Assembly: GCF_016093545.1 (NCBI RefSeq)
Contig: NZ_JADKYX010000026.1
Span: forward strand, 1 to 64,000
Direction: 5' to 3'
Length of the DNA stretch: 64,000 nt
Source: Massilia rhizosphaerae
GTDB taxonomy: Bacteria > Pseudomonadota > Gammaproteobacteria > Burkholderiales > Burkholderiaceae_D
The notes under the pieces were generated by a model that worked only from the letters and a program-made list of their open reading frames with translations, had not been told where the DNA came from and did not search any database. Positions within the stretch are counted from its first letter, which is position 1; each line of letters starts with the position of its first letter. Both the position numbers and the translations under genes were made by a program. Shown one piece after another: positions 26,420 to 36,610 of this stretch.

Positions 26420-26495
26420 TGGCTCCCCGACCTGGACTCGAACCAGGGACCTGCGGATTAACAGTCCGTCGCTCTACCGACTGAGCTATCAGGGA
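26420..26495 (-). tRNA. tRNA-Asn (GTT), copy 3
   Basis: Identical in 76 bases to the other three copies, with encoded CCA. Its 3' end faces the integrase remnant, making it the likely attachment site of the lost element. Confidence 0.97.
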
Positions 26496-26561
26496 ATAGG
26501 TGTTGTCATTATAGCCGCTCACCCGCGGCTTGCACAGGCTGGACGCAACCGTGCGGAAATC

Positions 26562-26637
26562 TGGCTCCCCGACCTGGACTCGAACCAGGGACCTGCGGAT
26601 TAACAGTCCGTCGCTCTACCGACTGAGCTATCAGGGA
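26562..26637 (-). tRNA. tRNA-Asn (GTT), copy 4
   Basis: Identical to copies 1-3. It lies 66 bases upstream of copy 3 on the same strand, and 46 bases from the aminotransferase stop codon. Confidence 0.97.
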
Positions 26638-26683
26638 AAAGATCTTTCGCTACGACTGATGCCGCAGCGAAAGAAGCAAGAGT

Positions 26684-27895
26684 TTAGAGAACTTTCGCGA
26701 TGGCGTCAACGACGCGATCGATGTTCTTCGAGTTCAGCGCGGCCACGCAGATGCGGCCGGTGTCCACGGCGTAGATCGATTCGGCGCGCAGCTTCTCGAC
26801 CTGGTCCTTGGTCAGGCCCGAGTACGAGAACATGCCGACTTGCTTGCGCACGAAGTCGAAGTCCTTGCCCGGGGCCTGTTCGGCCAGCTTTTTCACCAGC
26901 TCGTCGCGCATCTGCTTGATGCGCACGCGCATGCCGGCCAGCTCGTCTTCCCACAGCTGGCGCAGTTCCGGCGTGGACAGGACGGTCGCGACGACCTTGC
27001 CGCCGTGCGTCGGCGGGTTCGAGTAGTTGGTGCGGACGATGCGCTTCAGCTGCGACAGCAGGCGGGCAGCCTCTTCCGCGGTGGCGGCCACGACGGACAG
27101 CGCGCCGACGCGCTCGCCGTACAGCGAGAACGACTTCGAGAACGAGTTCGACACCAGCAGCGGGCCGGCCGTCTCGGTGAAGCGGCGGACGACGGCGCCG
27201 TCCTCGGCAATGCCGTCGCCGAAGCCCTGGTAGGCCATGTCGAGGAACGGGATCAGGTTGTTTTCACGCACCACCTGGATCACCTGGCCCCACTGGTCGG
27301 CGTTCAGTTCGGCGCCGGTCGGGTTGTGGCAGCAGGCGTGCAGGACGACGATCGAACCTTCCGGCATGGCCTTGAGCGCGGCCAGCATGCCCGGGAAGTT
27401 GACGCCGTGCGTGGCCGGGTCGTAGTAGGCGTAGTTGTTGACGGTGAAGCCGGCGCTCTCGAACAGGGCGCGGTGGTTTTCCCAGCTCGGGTCGCTGATG
27501 TAGACTTGCGAATCCGGCGAGAAGCGCTTCAGGAAGTCGGCGCCGATTTTCAGCGCGCCGGTGCCGCCCAGGGCTTGCACCGTGACGGCACGCTTCTCTT
27601 GAATAACGGCGCTGTCGGCACCAAATACGAGTTCTTGCACAGCCTTGTCGTACGCGCCCAGGCCTTCGATCGGCAGATAGGTGCGCGGCGTGGGCTGTTC
27701 CATCAACTTCGCTTCCGCTTTCTGAACGCATTCCAGCAGCGGCACTTTCCCGTTGTCATCGTAGTAGACGCCCACGCCCAGGTTGATCTTGGCGGGATTG
27801 GTGTCTGCATTGAAGGCCTCGGTGATGCCGAGGATCGGATCGCGGGGAGCCATGGCGATGGCGCTGAAGATGCTGGCAGGAGCTGGGGAATTCAT
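26684..27895 (-). CDS. tyrB: Aromatic amino acid / aspartate aminotransferase (class I, PLP)
   Basis: A 403-residue PLP enzyme of the AspC/TyrB family. It opens with IFSAIAMAPRDPILGITEAF and INLGVGVYYDDNG, typical of the alpha family from proteobacteria. Binding motifs: LGGTGALKIGADFL, HACCHNPTGAEL (NPTG), and the Schiff-base Lys in SNSFSKSFSLYGERVG near residue 253; the substrate carboxylate Arg is in IYAVDTGRICVAAL. It transfers the amino group between aromatic amino acids or aspartate and 2-oxoglutarate. The symbol is by analogy; aspC-like activity cannot be ruled out. It is divergent from uvrB with a 108-base shared promoter region. Confidence 0.93.
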   Translation of the reverse strand: MNSPAPASIFSAIAMAPRDPILGITEAFNADTNPAKINLGVGVYYDDNGKVPLLECVQKAEAKLMEQPTPRTYLPIEGLGAYDKAVQELVFGADSAVIQEKRAVTVQALGGTGALKIGADFLKRFSPDSQVYISDPSWENHRALFESAGFTVNNYAYYDPATHGVNFPGMLAALKAMPEGSIVVLHACCHNPTGAELNADQWGQVIQVVRENNLIPFLDMAYQGFGDGIAEDGAVVRRFTETAGPLLVSNSFSKSFSLYGERVGALSVVAATAEEAARLLSQLKRIVRTNYSNPPTHGGKVVATVLSTPELRQLWEDELAGMRVRIKQMRDELVKKLAEQAPGKDFDFVRKQVGMFSYSGLTKDQVEKLRAESIYAVDTGRICVAALNSKNIDRVVDAIAKVL

Positions 27896-28003
27896 CGTGA
27901 TAAACTTGGTTTGTCGGCTGGGTTTCGCAGCGGTTGTATAGACAGCGGCCTTGATAGATGCTGGGCCGCAGGCGGATTCTCATTCTAGCAAAGGTCTGAT
28001 CCA

Positions 28004-30100
<2,097 letters not shown>

Positions 30101-30124
30101 GCGCTGACTCTCGACATCATGCGA

Positions 30125-30152
30125 AACGGCTCTGCGGGGCCGTTTTTTTTAG
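30125..30152 (+). terminator. Rho-independent terminator of uvrB
   Basis: An 8-bp stem AACGGCTC/GGGCCGTT (one G-T wobble) with a TGCG tetraloop is followed by eight T residues, 24 bases after the uvrB stop. Confidence 0.93.
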
Positions 30153-30198
30153 CCTTCATCACGGGGGGCTGAGGTGGCATAAGGAGGCAGCACAAACC

Positions 30199-30450
30199 AT
30201 GGCATTCACTCAGCAGGATATCGCTGTGCTTGATGATTTTTATCGGGTGTTCAGGAACTGTCCGCGCCCCGTTCATTTCACTAATTTCGAGCACTGCGAC
30301 GAATGTGCCGAGCACGATCGCCTGCTCTTGTCAGCGCACATAGTCTTGCCACAGCAGGAGGTTGTCCAAGGTTGGGGATCTGGATACTTCAATTCGTCCA
30401 TCAGTCTATTCCGGCAATTCGTCGCCTTGCAGTGCACTTTGTCGCGTAGG
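30199..30450 (+). pseudogene. DUF6714-like small protein, probable frameshift
   Basis: The N-terminal part (VLDDFYRVFRNCPRPVHFT, NFEHCDECAEHDRLLL) resembles proteins I know as DUF6714, with the HCxECAEHD cysteine motif. The main frame then loses similarity after VVQGWG. Shifting frame at about 30378 restores a matching end (SIPAIRRLAVHF) with a TAG at 30448. This suggests a one-step frameshift in an otherwise typical gene. AAGGAGG lies 12 bases before the ATG. Read without the shift, the ORF runs to 30471 and gives 90 residues. Function unknown. Confidence 0.5.
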
Positions 30451-30510
30451 TGCCATGCAGATTGGGATTGATGAATACCATTCGGTTTCTTTTACCATTT
30501 TAGGAAAATC

Positions 30511-32178
30511 ATGCGCCGATATTCAGCTATCGTCCTCGCCACCCTGCCTTTATTGCTGGCACCATTGCATTTCGCCTACGCAGCGCCTGCCCTGCCGCAG
30601 GCCGCCCAGCAAATGCCCGAGGCGGCGATCGACGCCTTGGTCGCGCCCCATTTCAAGGCAGATGGCCCGGGGGCCGTTGTGATCGCCACGCGGGATGGCA
30701 AGACGGTATTCCGCAAGGCCTACGGCCTCGCGGATGTGGCATTAAAGCAGGCAATGAGCATTGATTCGCCAGCGCGGCTCGGTTCGATGACGAAGCAGTT
30801 CACGGCCGTCGCCATCCTGATGCTGGCGGACGACGGCAAGCTGGCACTGTCGGACGACATCACGCGCTTCCTGCCCGGCTACCCGACCCATGGCGCCAAG
30901 ATCACGATCGAACATCTGCTCTCGCATACCTCCGGCATCCCGAGCTACACGGGCAAGCGCAACTTCGTGGACGTCATGCGCAAGGACGTGACCGTGGCGC
31001 AAGGAATTGATTTCTTCAAGGACGACGCCTTGGAATTTACTCCTGGGACCCAGTTCAGATACGACAATTCCGGCTACTTCCTGCTCGGCGCCATCATCGA
31101 AAAAGCGTCGGGCCAGCCATATGCACGCTTCCTCGATGAACGCATCTTCAAACCCATGGGCATGACGCACACGGGCTACGAGGACGCCCGTTTCAGGCCC
31201 GTATCGGGCTATGACAGCAAGGCGAACAAGGTGGAAAGCATCAGCATGACGTGGCCTTATGCCGCCGGGGCGCTCGTGTCGACCGTGGATGACTTGGCGC
31301 GCTGGCAGACTGCGCTCGCCGACGGCAAGCTGCTGCGCCCGCAGACACTACGCCAAGCCTGGACGGCGCACCCACTCGCCGACGGCAAGACAGGACCTTA
31401 CGGGTATGGATGGTTCGTCGGACGGCTGAATGGTGTCGATGAGGTCTTCCATGGCGGGAATATCACCGGCTTCACATCGGATGCCGTGTGGTTGCCGAAG
31501 GAGCGCGTCTACGTGGCGATGCTAGCCAATCGCGATGCGGACGGCATCGACGCACCCTTGGCGAACTTGACACGTAAGATTGCGATGCAGGTGGCAGGCA
31601 AGCCGTTGCCGGCGCCGTCCGATACCAAACTCGATGCGGTCACGCTTGCCGACTACGTGGGCGTCTATCCGATAGACGACAAGCGCGCCCACACGGTTCG
31701 CCTCGAGCACGGCGGCCTGACGATCCAGGGAACAGGCATGCCGCGTGCGCCGCTGCACTACTACAAGCAGGATGGTTTCCTGATCGGTGACAGCTTGGTG
31801 ACGGTACAGTTCCAGCGCAACGCAGGGTTCGTCACGGGCATGACCATCGACGATGAGTTGCACCACAGCGTGCACCGCCGTGCTGTCACGACGGTGGTGG
31901 ATCCTCAAACGGTGCAGGTAGCGTCGGCTGTACTGGACCAGTATCTCGGCCGCTACTCGCTCGCCCCTGGCTTTGTGATCGAAATTACGCGCGTTGGCGA
32001 CGCCATGCACGCCGGGCCGGTGGGCCAGCCTGCGGTGAGCATGGCCGCGCTGGCGCAAAACCTGTTCCTGGACGCCGACCATGACGTCCAGTTGCGCTTC
32101 GAAAAGCAAGCTGACGGACGCATGATCCTGACGTTTGAACAGGGCGCTCTCAAGCTGAGCGGCCAGCGGCAACTGTAG
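30511..32178 (+). CDS. Serine hydrolase, class C beta-lactamase family
   Basis: A 555-residue exported protein with a signal peptide (MRRYSAIVLATLPLLLAPL, then AYAAPA). The catalytic SxxK is in RLGSMTKQFTAV, the YxN motif is RYDNSGYFLLG, and the third motif is HGGNITGF in place of KTG. These features define penicillin-binding-protein-like esterases and D-aminopeptidases of the beta-lactamase class C group, acting in the periplasm; a true beta-lactamase is less likely because of the long C-terminal domain (residues 370-555), which has lipocalin-like strands as in DUF3471-type tails. Substrate unknown. It stands alone between short genes. Confidence 0.88.
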   Translation: MRRYSAIVLATLPLLLAPLHFAYAAPALPQAAQQMPEAAIDALVAPHFKADGPGAVVIATRDGKTVFRKAYGLADVALKQAMSIDSPARLGSMTKQFTAVAILMLADDGKLALSDDITRFLPGYPTHGAKITIEHLLSHTSGIPSYTGKRNFVDVMRKDVTVAQGIDFFKDDALEFTPGTQFRYDNSGYFLLGAIIEKASGQPYARFLDERIFKPMGMTHTGYEDARFRPVSGYDSKANKVESISMTWPYAAGALVSTVDDLARWQTALADGKLLRPQTLRQAWTAHPLADGKTGPYGYGWFVGRLNGVDEVFHGGNITGFTSDAVWLPKERVYVAMLANRDADGIDAPLANLTRKIAMQVAGKPLPAPSDTKLDAVTLADYVGVYPIDDKRAHTVRLEHGGLTIQGTGMPRAPLHYYKQDGFLIGDSLVTVQFQRNAGFVTGMTIDDELHHSVHRRAVTTVVDPQTVQVASAVLDQYLGRYSLAPGFVIEITRVGDAMHAGPVGQPAVSMAALAQNLFLDADHDVQLRFEKQADGRMILTFEQGALKLSGQRQL

Positions 32179-32480
32179 CGCCCGTAGCGTAATGACAGCG
32201 CCGGCCAGCCGTTTCATCTTCAATACAGGGGCTACGCAAGTAACTACCTTTGAAGTCCACTCGACGAGAAAGGGCCACAACGAGCGTTCTACAGCGCCGA
32301 GCCAAATCGACATGTCGTCGAATCTGGTTTTTTACCCAGCCTGGACCGGGTGCTGACCGCCGTGACCGTTCGTGACTTTTTCAACTCTGCAACCTGTTAT
32401 TCTGAATCGAACGGCCGAGGTCGGCCAGGAACGGTCGTTCGAACAGCCCCGTTCTCTTGCTTACGTCTTCAAGTGATTTG
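32179..32480. other. Intergenic, no feature seen
   Basis: About 300 bases between the hydrolase and the LprI-like gene. I see no ORF, terminator-quality hairpin or repeat. The region before 32480 is likely a promoter for the next gene. Confidence 0.4.
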
Positions 32481-32864
32481 ATGAAAAAACATATCATTGT
32501 TGTTCTACTCTACATATCTGCGCACGCAGTCGCCGCCAACTGTACCGATCCGAAAAGCCAGTTGGAAATGACGACATGCGCGGGGCAGGAGTATGCATCA
32601 CAAGATCAGAAGCTGAACGCGGCATACTCTCGGTATCGAACTCGTCTTAGCGAGTCACAGAAAAACCAGCTCAAAGAGGCACAAGTAGCGTGGATAAGGT
32701 ACCGAGACCTGGCGTGCGATTTCGAAAGTTCAGCCGTAGCAGACGGTAGTGCCCATCGAATGGTTCGCTACGAATGTCTTACTGAGAAAACTGTAGCTCG
32801 GCTGCGGGAAATAACTAAACTTATGGAATGTAAAGAAGGCGATTTGAGCTGCCCTGCCTATTGA
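32481..32864 (+). CDS. LprI-like (DUF1311) exported protein
   Basis: A 127-residue protein with a short signal peptide (MKKHIIVVLLYISAHAVA, cleavage after AVAA). The mature part has the DUF1311 pattern: CTDPKSQLEMTTCAGQEY, LNAAYSRYRTRL, AQVAWIRYRDLACDFE and a late YECL. Conserved cysteines suggest disulfide bonds in the periplasm. Family members include the mycobacterial lysozyme inhibitor LprI. Start at 32481 gives the complete signal peptide. Lysozyme inhibition is possible but not shown by sequence. Confidence 0.8.
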   Translation: MKKHIIVVLLYISAHAVAANCTDPKSQLEMTTCAGQEYASQDQKLNAAYSRYRTRLSESQKNQLKEAQVAWIRYRDLACDFESSAVADGSAHRMVRYECLTEKTVARLREITKLMECKEGDLSCPAY

Positions 32865-33003
32865 ACAATCGAAATGAAGGAGCGCTTCGGGTCGAATGCT
32901 GTCGGTCGCGAAAGTGTGTAATTTTCTCTGCTTCGACAACCTGTTATGCTACTTCAATGTTCGAGCTCCGACGTTCTACTGTAATCGATGACAAGGCAAC
33001 GCT

Positions 33004-33312
33004 TTGCGAGCTAAAACAATCAACGGCTTGGCATCAGTCATCGGCCTCATTACCCTCATCGGTATGGTGTCCGTTGCGGCCGCGATCTTCGACAATGTCC
33101 AGGATGCCTCACACGATATCCGGACTTTCTCCATGTCGGCCATGATCGGCAATCTGATCGCGGTGTCCGCAGCCCTATCAGCCTGGAGTGGCGTACTGTG
33201 GAAGAAGGTGAAGGATGAAGCTAAAGATCCAACCACTTCGCTAGAGTGGAGCGCATTGCGCGCATGGATTCGGGAGCAATTGTCCCGGCGATATGCCCGA
33301 CTTGAGGCGTGA
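33004..33312 (+). CDS. Small two-helix membrane protein, hypothetical
   Basis: A 102-residue frame beginning at a TTG codon, with AAGG 7-8 bases upstream; an in-frame TGA lies 15 bases before it. Two hydrophobic segments are present: LASVIGLITLIGMVSVAAAI and MIGNLIAVSAALSAWSGVLW. The C-terminus is charged (EWSALRAWIREQLSRRYARLE). No family recognised. The unusual start and lack of clear neighbours make it uncertain. Confidence 0.45.
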   Translation: MRAKTINGLASVIGLITLIGMVSVAAAIFDNVQDASHDIRTFSMSAMIGNLIAVSAALSAWSGVLWKKVKDEAKDPTTSLEWSALRAWIREQLSRRYARLEA

Positions 33313-33374
33313 CGTAAAACTTCTCCAGCGCCCACTTCCGCGCGACAGAAGGACGTTCACGCCCTCCCCTACCC

Positions 33375-33797
33375 TCAGACGGCCGCCGCGGCCGCGTCGA
33401 TCGCCGGATAGAACTCGGTGTCCTCGCGCCGCATGCGGTCGAACAGCACGCGCAGGACGCGGTTCGCGTCGGCACGGAAACCTTCGGGATCGGCCGTCAG
33501 TCGCGCGGGTAAATTCCAGCGCGACGCGAACGCGAAATACTCGCCGGCGATGCCGTTCATCTCGCGCTGGTAGGCCTCGCCCAGCCGCGCGAGCTTGCGG
33601 TCGGCGCTGTCGGCGATGGCGGGATACAGCACCGTGTCCTCGATGGCAAGATGCAGTTTGATCACGCCGCTGATCTTGATGATGCCCGTGGCGATGTCGT
33701 CGGCGTTGGCCGCGATCCCCGCGCGGACGGATTGGCGCAAACGCTCGATGCCGTCGAGGATGGCCACGTGCTGGTGCTTGAACTTGTCGATATTCAT
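33375..33797 (-). CDS. Hemerythrin-like domain protein
   Basis: A 140-residue four-helix protein. Metal ligands typical of hemerythrins can be seen: KHQHVAILDGIERL, KLHLAIEDTVLYPAI (H and E), and RMRREDTEFYPAID at the end. Such diiron proteins bind O2 or NO or repair iron-sulfur clusters; the nearest role by analogy is nitrosative stress. The start at 33797 (MNIDKF) has GGAG 7 bases upstream. A 23-bp palindrome matching the NsrR site lies 78-100 bases upstream, supporting NO-linked control. Confidence 0.8.
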   Translation of the reverse strand: MNIDKFKHQHVAILDGIERLRQSVRAGIAANADDIATGIIKISGVIKLHLAIEDTVLYPAIADSADRKLARLGEAYQREMNGIAGEYFAFASRWNLPARLTADPEGFRADANRVLRVLFDRMRREDTEFYPAIDAAAAAV

Positions 33798-33874
33798 GCT
33801 GGAACTCCTGAAAGACCACAACTTGGTAATGCCATTAGGAAATACTTAGATGCCAGTGTAGCCTGCCGCCCATA

Positions 33875-33897
33875 AATATGCAAATCAAATGCATATT
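33875..33897 (-). promoter_or_regulatory. NsrR-type palindrome upstream of the hemerythrin gene
   Basis: AATATGCAAAT-C-AAATGCATATT has the 11-1-11 layout of the NsrR operator; the right half differs from the E. coli half-site AAATGCATCTT at one position. The outer arms TAAATATGCA/TGCATATTTA (33873-33899) are a perfect 10-bp inverted repeat. Confidence 0.6.
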
Positions 33898-33941
33898 TAA
33901 ATCCACACCGCCGAAAGGGGTCCTGCCAAGCGGATGCTGTC

Positions 33942-34862
33942 CTATTCGCGGTTGCCGGCCGCCGCGCCGCCCAGCTTTTCGCCGCAGTAATCAATGAACG
34001 CCCGCAGCTTCGCCGGCATTTGCCGCCGCGTCGGATAATACAAATGAAAACCCGTGAACGTCGGCCAGCAATCCGGCAGCACGGGCACCAGCCTGCCCGC
34101 CGCCAGGTCGGCCTCCACCTGCCGGACGAAGACGTGGGCAATGCCGATGCCGTCGAGCGCGGTGCCCGCCATGTCGGCGCTGCTCGTGACCGTCAGCGGG
34201 CCGCTTACCTCCACCTCGACCAATTGCCCCTCTCTCATTAATTCCCAGCGGTAGATCGTCTGGCTTTTGCGGAAGCGATAGCGGATGCAGTCGTGCCGCT
34301 GCAATTCTTCGATGGAGCGCGGCAGGCCCCGGCGCGCCGCATACTCCGGCGATGCCACCATGCAGATGCGCTCCTGACGGGTCAGCGGCACGGTCACCAT
34401 GTCGACCTGGACCGATTCGCCCAGGCGCACGCCCGCGTCGAATCCGCCGGCCACGATGTCCACGAAGCCGTCGTCCAGGTCCAGTTCGAGCTTGATGCCG
34501 GGATGGCGCGCGAGGAATCCGGGCACCAGCGGGCGCAGGCAGGCGGCGTAGGCGATGTGCGCCATGTTCAGCTTGAGCACGCCGCTGACGCCGCTCCTGA
34601 ATTCGTCCAGCTCGGCGGCGGCCTGCGTGAGCTCGGCCACGGCCGGCGCGACGCGCGCAAGAAATTGCTCGCCGGCTTCCGTCAGGCGCACGCTGCGCGT
34701 CGTCCGGTGCAGCAGGCGCACGCCCAACCGCTCCTCCAGTTGCCGGACCGTCTGGCTGACGGCCGACGGCGTCACTTCCAGCTGCGCGGCGGCGGCCGTG
34801 AAGTTGCCGCGCTGGGCAACGGTTGCGAACGCCAGCAGGCCGTCCAGTTGCGTCAATTTCAT
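33942..34862 (-). CDS. LysR-family transcriptional regulator
   Basis: A 306-residue LTTR. The N-terminal winged helix reads LLAFATVAQRGNFTAAAAQL, SAVSQTVRQLEERLGVRLLH, TTRSVRLTEAGEQFL, and the effector domain has VLKLNMAHIAYAACLRPL, MVASPEYAARRG and IAHVFVRQVEADLAAGRLV. It resembles the CrgA/DmlR-like subgroup. It is divergent from the aldo/keto reductase gene; the 100-base gap is the probable shared regulatory region, so the reductase is the likely target. The inducer cannot be told. Confidence 0.92.
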   Translation of the reverse strand: MKLTQLDGLLAFATVAQRGNFTAAAAQLEVTPSAVSQTVRQLEERLGVRLLHRTTRSVRLTEAGEQFLARVAPAVAELTQAAAELDEFRSGVSGVLKLNMAHIAYAACLRPLVPGFLARHPGIKLELDLDDGFVDIVAGGFDAGVRLGESVQVDMVTVPLTRQERICMVASPEYAARRGLPRSIEELQRHDCIRYRFRKSQTIYRWELMREGQLVEVEVSGPLTVTSSADMAGTALDGIGIAHVFVRQVEADLAAGRLVPVLPDCWPTFTGFHLYYPTRRQMPAKLRAFIDYCGEKLGGAAAGNRE

Positions 34863-34962
34863 TATGAAGCAGCTCTTAATAAGGACTGAAGATTATGGCT
34901 GTTTTTCTTTCTTATCGAGGCGATTATGCTGACGTTCATTCAACCCGACAAGGAGAAACATC

Positions 34963-36066
34963 ATGCAACAACCCGTCTACTACACCCTCGGTCGCACCGG
35001 CCTGCGCGTCAGCCGCCTGTCTTTGGGCGCGATGACGTTCGGCACGGAATGGGGCTGGGGTTCCGACAAGACGGCCGCCGAGCGCGTGTTCAACCTCTAT
35101 CGCGACCACGGCGGCAATTTCATCGACACGGCCGACGTGTACACGAACGGCACGAGCGAGACGTGGCTGGGCGAATTCATCCAGGCGAGCGGTTCGCGCG
35201 ATCAATTGGTCCTCGCCAGCAAATACACGTTCAACCTGGCGGCCGCCAATCCGAACGGCGGCGGCAATGGCCGCAAGAACCTGATGCGCGCCGTCGAAGG
35301 ATCGCTCAAGCGGCTGCAGACGGATTACCTGGACGTGTTTTACGTGCACGCGTGGGATCAATTGACCCCGGTGGAAGAAGTGATGCGCACCCTGGACGAT
35401 CTCGTACGTGCGGGCAAGATCCGTCACATCGGCTTGTCGGACGTGCCCGCCTGGTACGCGGCGCGCGCCCAGACGCTGGCCGAGTGGCGCGGCTTCGAAC
35501 CGGTGTCGGCGCTGCAACTGCAGTATTCGCTCGTCGAGCGCAATATCGAACACGAATACCAGCGCCTGGCCACCGAGCTCGGCATGGGCATTACCGTCTG
35601 GAGCCCGCTGGCGAGCGGCCTGTTGGCCGGCCGTTATCGGCGCGACTCTGCGACCGAAGGCCGTCTGGCGGCCATGCAGGGGAATGGCAATCCGGCCTTC
35701 CAGCATCTGACGGAGCGCAATTTCCAGATCGTCGACGAGCTGGAAAAAGTGGCGGACGAGATCGGCCGGCCGATGGCGCAGGTGGCCTTGAACTGGGTCG
35801 CGAGCCGTCCTGGTGTCGCCAGCGTGATCGTCGGCGCGTCGCGGCCGGAACAGCTGACGACGAATCTCGGCGCGCTCGATTTCGAACTGCCGGCCGAGCT
35901 CGCCAACCGCCTGGACGAGGCAAGCCGGCCCGCGACGCCGTTCCCCTACTACTTCTTCACGAACGCGATGCAGGGCATGATGTACGGCGGCGCCCGGGTC
36001 GGCGACAAGCCGGCGGGCTATCGCGCGCCGGTGCTCGTCGAGGGGTCGGGCAGCGGCGTCGACTAA
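34963..36066 (+). CDS. Aldo/keto reductase
   Basis: A 367-residue NADPH-dependent oxidoreductase with TIM-barrel fold. Catalytic Tyr is in FIDTADVYTNGTSE (D and Y), the Lys in LVLASKYTFN and the His in VFYVHAWDQLTP form the Asp-Tyr-Lys-His tetrad. NADP binding is seen in the C-terminal part (VASVIVGASRPEQL). The start has AAGGAG 7 bases upstream. It resembles YajO/AKR-type reductases for carbonyl detoxification. Its stop overlaps that of the PEP-CTERM gene by 3 bases on the opposite strand. Confidence 0.92.
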   Translation: MQQPVYYTLGRTGLRVSRLSLGAMTFGTEWGWGSDKTAAERVFNLYRDHGGNFIDTADVYTNGTSETWLGEFIQASGSRDQLVLASKYTFNLAAANPNGGGNGRKNLMRAVEGSLKRLQTDYLDVFYVHAWDQLTPVEEVMRTLDDLVRAGKIRHIGLSDVPAWYAARAQTLAEWRGFEPVSALQLQYSLVERNIEHEYQRLATELGMGITVWSPLASGLLAGRYRRDSATEGRLAAMQGNGNPAFQHLTERNFQIVDELEKVADEIGRPMAQVALNWVASRPGVASVIVGASRPEQLTTNLGALDFELPAELANRLDEASRPATPFPYYFFTNAMQGMMYGGARVGDKPAGYRAPVLVEGSGSGVD

Positions 36067-36590
36067 GCGGCCGCCTTGCGGCGCCGCGCGCCCACCATGC
36101 CGGCCAGGCCGACGCCGAGCAACGCCAGGCTCACGGGCTCCGGGATATCGGAGAATGCCTGTCCCGTGAAGCCGGCGCCGTCGGCCAGGAAGGTGCCGGC
36201 CAGCCGCACGTCGTACGTGCCGCTCGTGATGGTGCCCATGCCTTCGGCGAACTCGCTCGTCAGCGACAGGGCCAGCGCGTCGATCGGGGTCACGAGGTCG
36301 CCGCCGAAGAAGCCGAGGTCCGTGAAGGCCAGCGAGCCGGCCAGGTCCGGGAACACGGTGAAATCGAACCAGGCCGGTTCGGGCGGCGTGTTGAACAGGA
36401 AGTCGTAGACGAACGTGTCGCCCGACTGGGCGGTCGGCTCGGTGATGCCGAAGTTCCAGGTCTGCGTCGTGGTCGGGCCGAACTCGGGCACGACGAAGAA
36501 CATGTCGTTGAACGTCGGCGTGGCGGAGGCGTTGAAGACGGCGCAGGTGGCAAGCACGAGGCCGAGCAGGATGTGTTTGATCGATTTCAT
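36063..36590 (-). CDS. PEP-CTERM sorting-domain protein (FxDxF type)
   Basis: A 175-residue exported protein. It has a signal peptide (MKSIKHILLGLVLATCAVF) and ends in PEPVSLALLGVGLAGMVGAR plus a basic RRRK tail, the PEP-CTERM anchor recognised by exosortase. The centre contains strand-rich sequence with FDFTVF and FTDLGFFGGD, as in the FxDxF family. It is probably carried to the cell surface or matrix. No exosortase gene is in the window. It lies 20 bases after the S53 peptidase, forming a likely two-gene operon. Confidence 0.9.
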   Translation of the reverse strand: MKSIKHILLGLVLATCAVFNASATPTFNDMFFVVPEFGPTTTQTWNFGITEPTAQSGDTFVYDFLFNTPPEPAWFDFTVFPDLAGSLAFTDLGFFGGDLVTPIDALALSLTSEFAEGMGTITSGTYDVRLAGTFLADGAGFTGQAFSDIPEPVSLALLGVGLAGMVGARRRKAAA

Positions 36591-36610
36591 CGTCGTCTTT
36601 CGTATCGGAT

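Noticed and set aside
17098..26495. tRNA-Asn copies 2 and 3 as the two attachment sites of one large prophage
   Set aside because: purT, a core gene, lies between them along with the truncated fibronectin gene, and no phage structural gene is present. The island edge is better placed near 19317.
27896..28003. LexA (SOS) box upstream of uvrB
   Set aside because: No CTGT-N8-ACAG or close variant is present. A short TGTATAGACA segment is not convincing.
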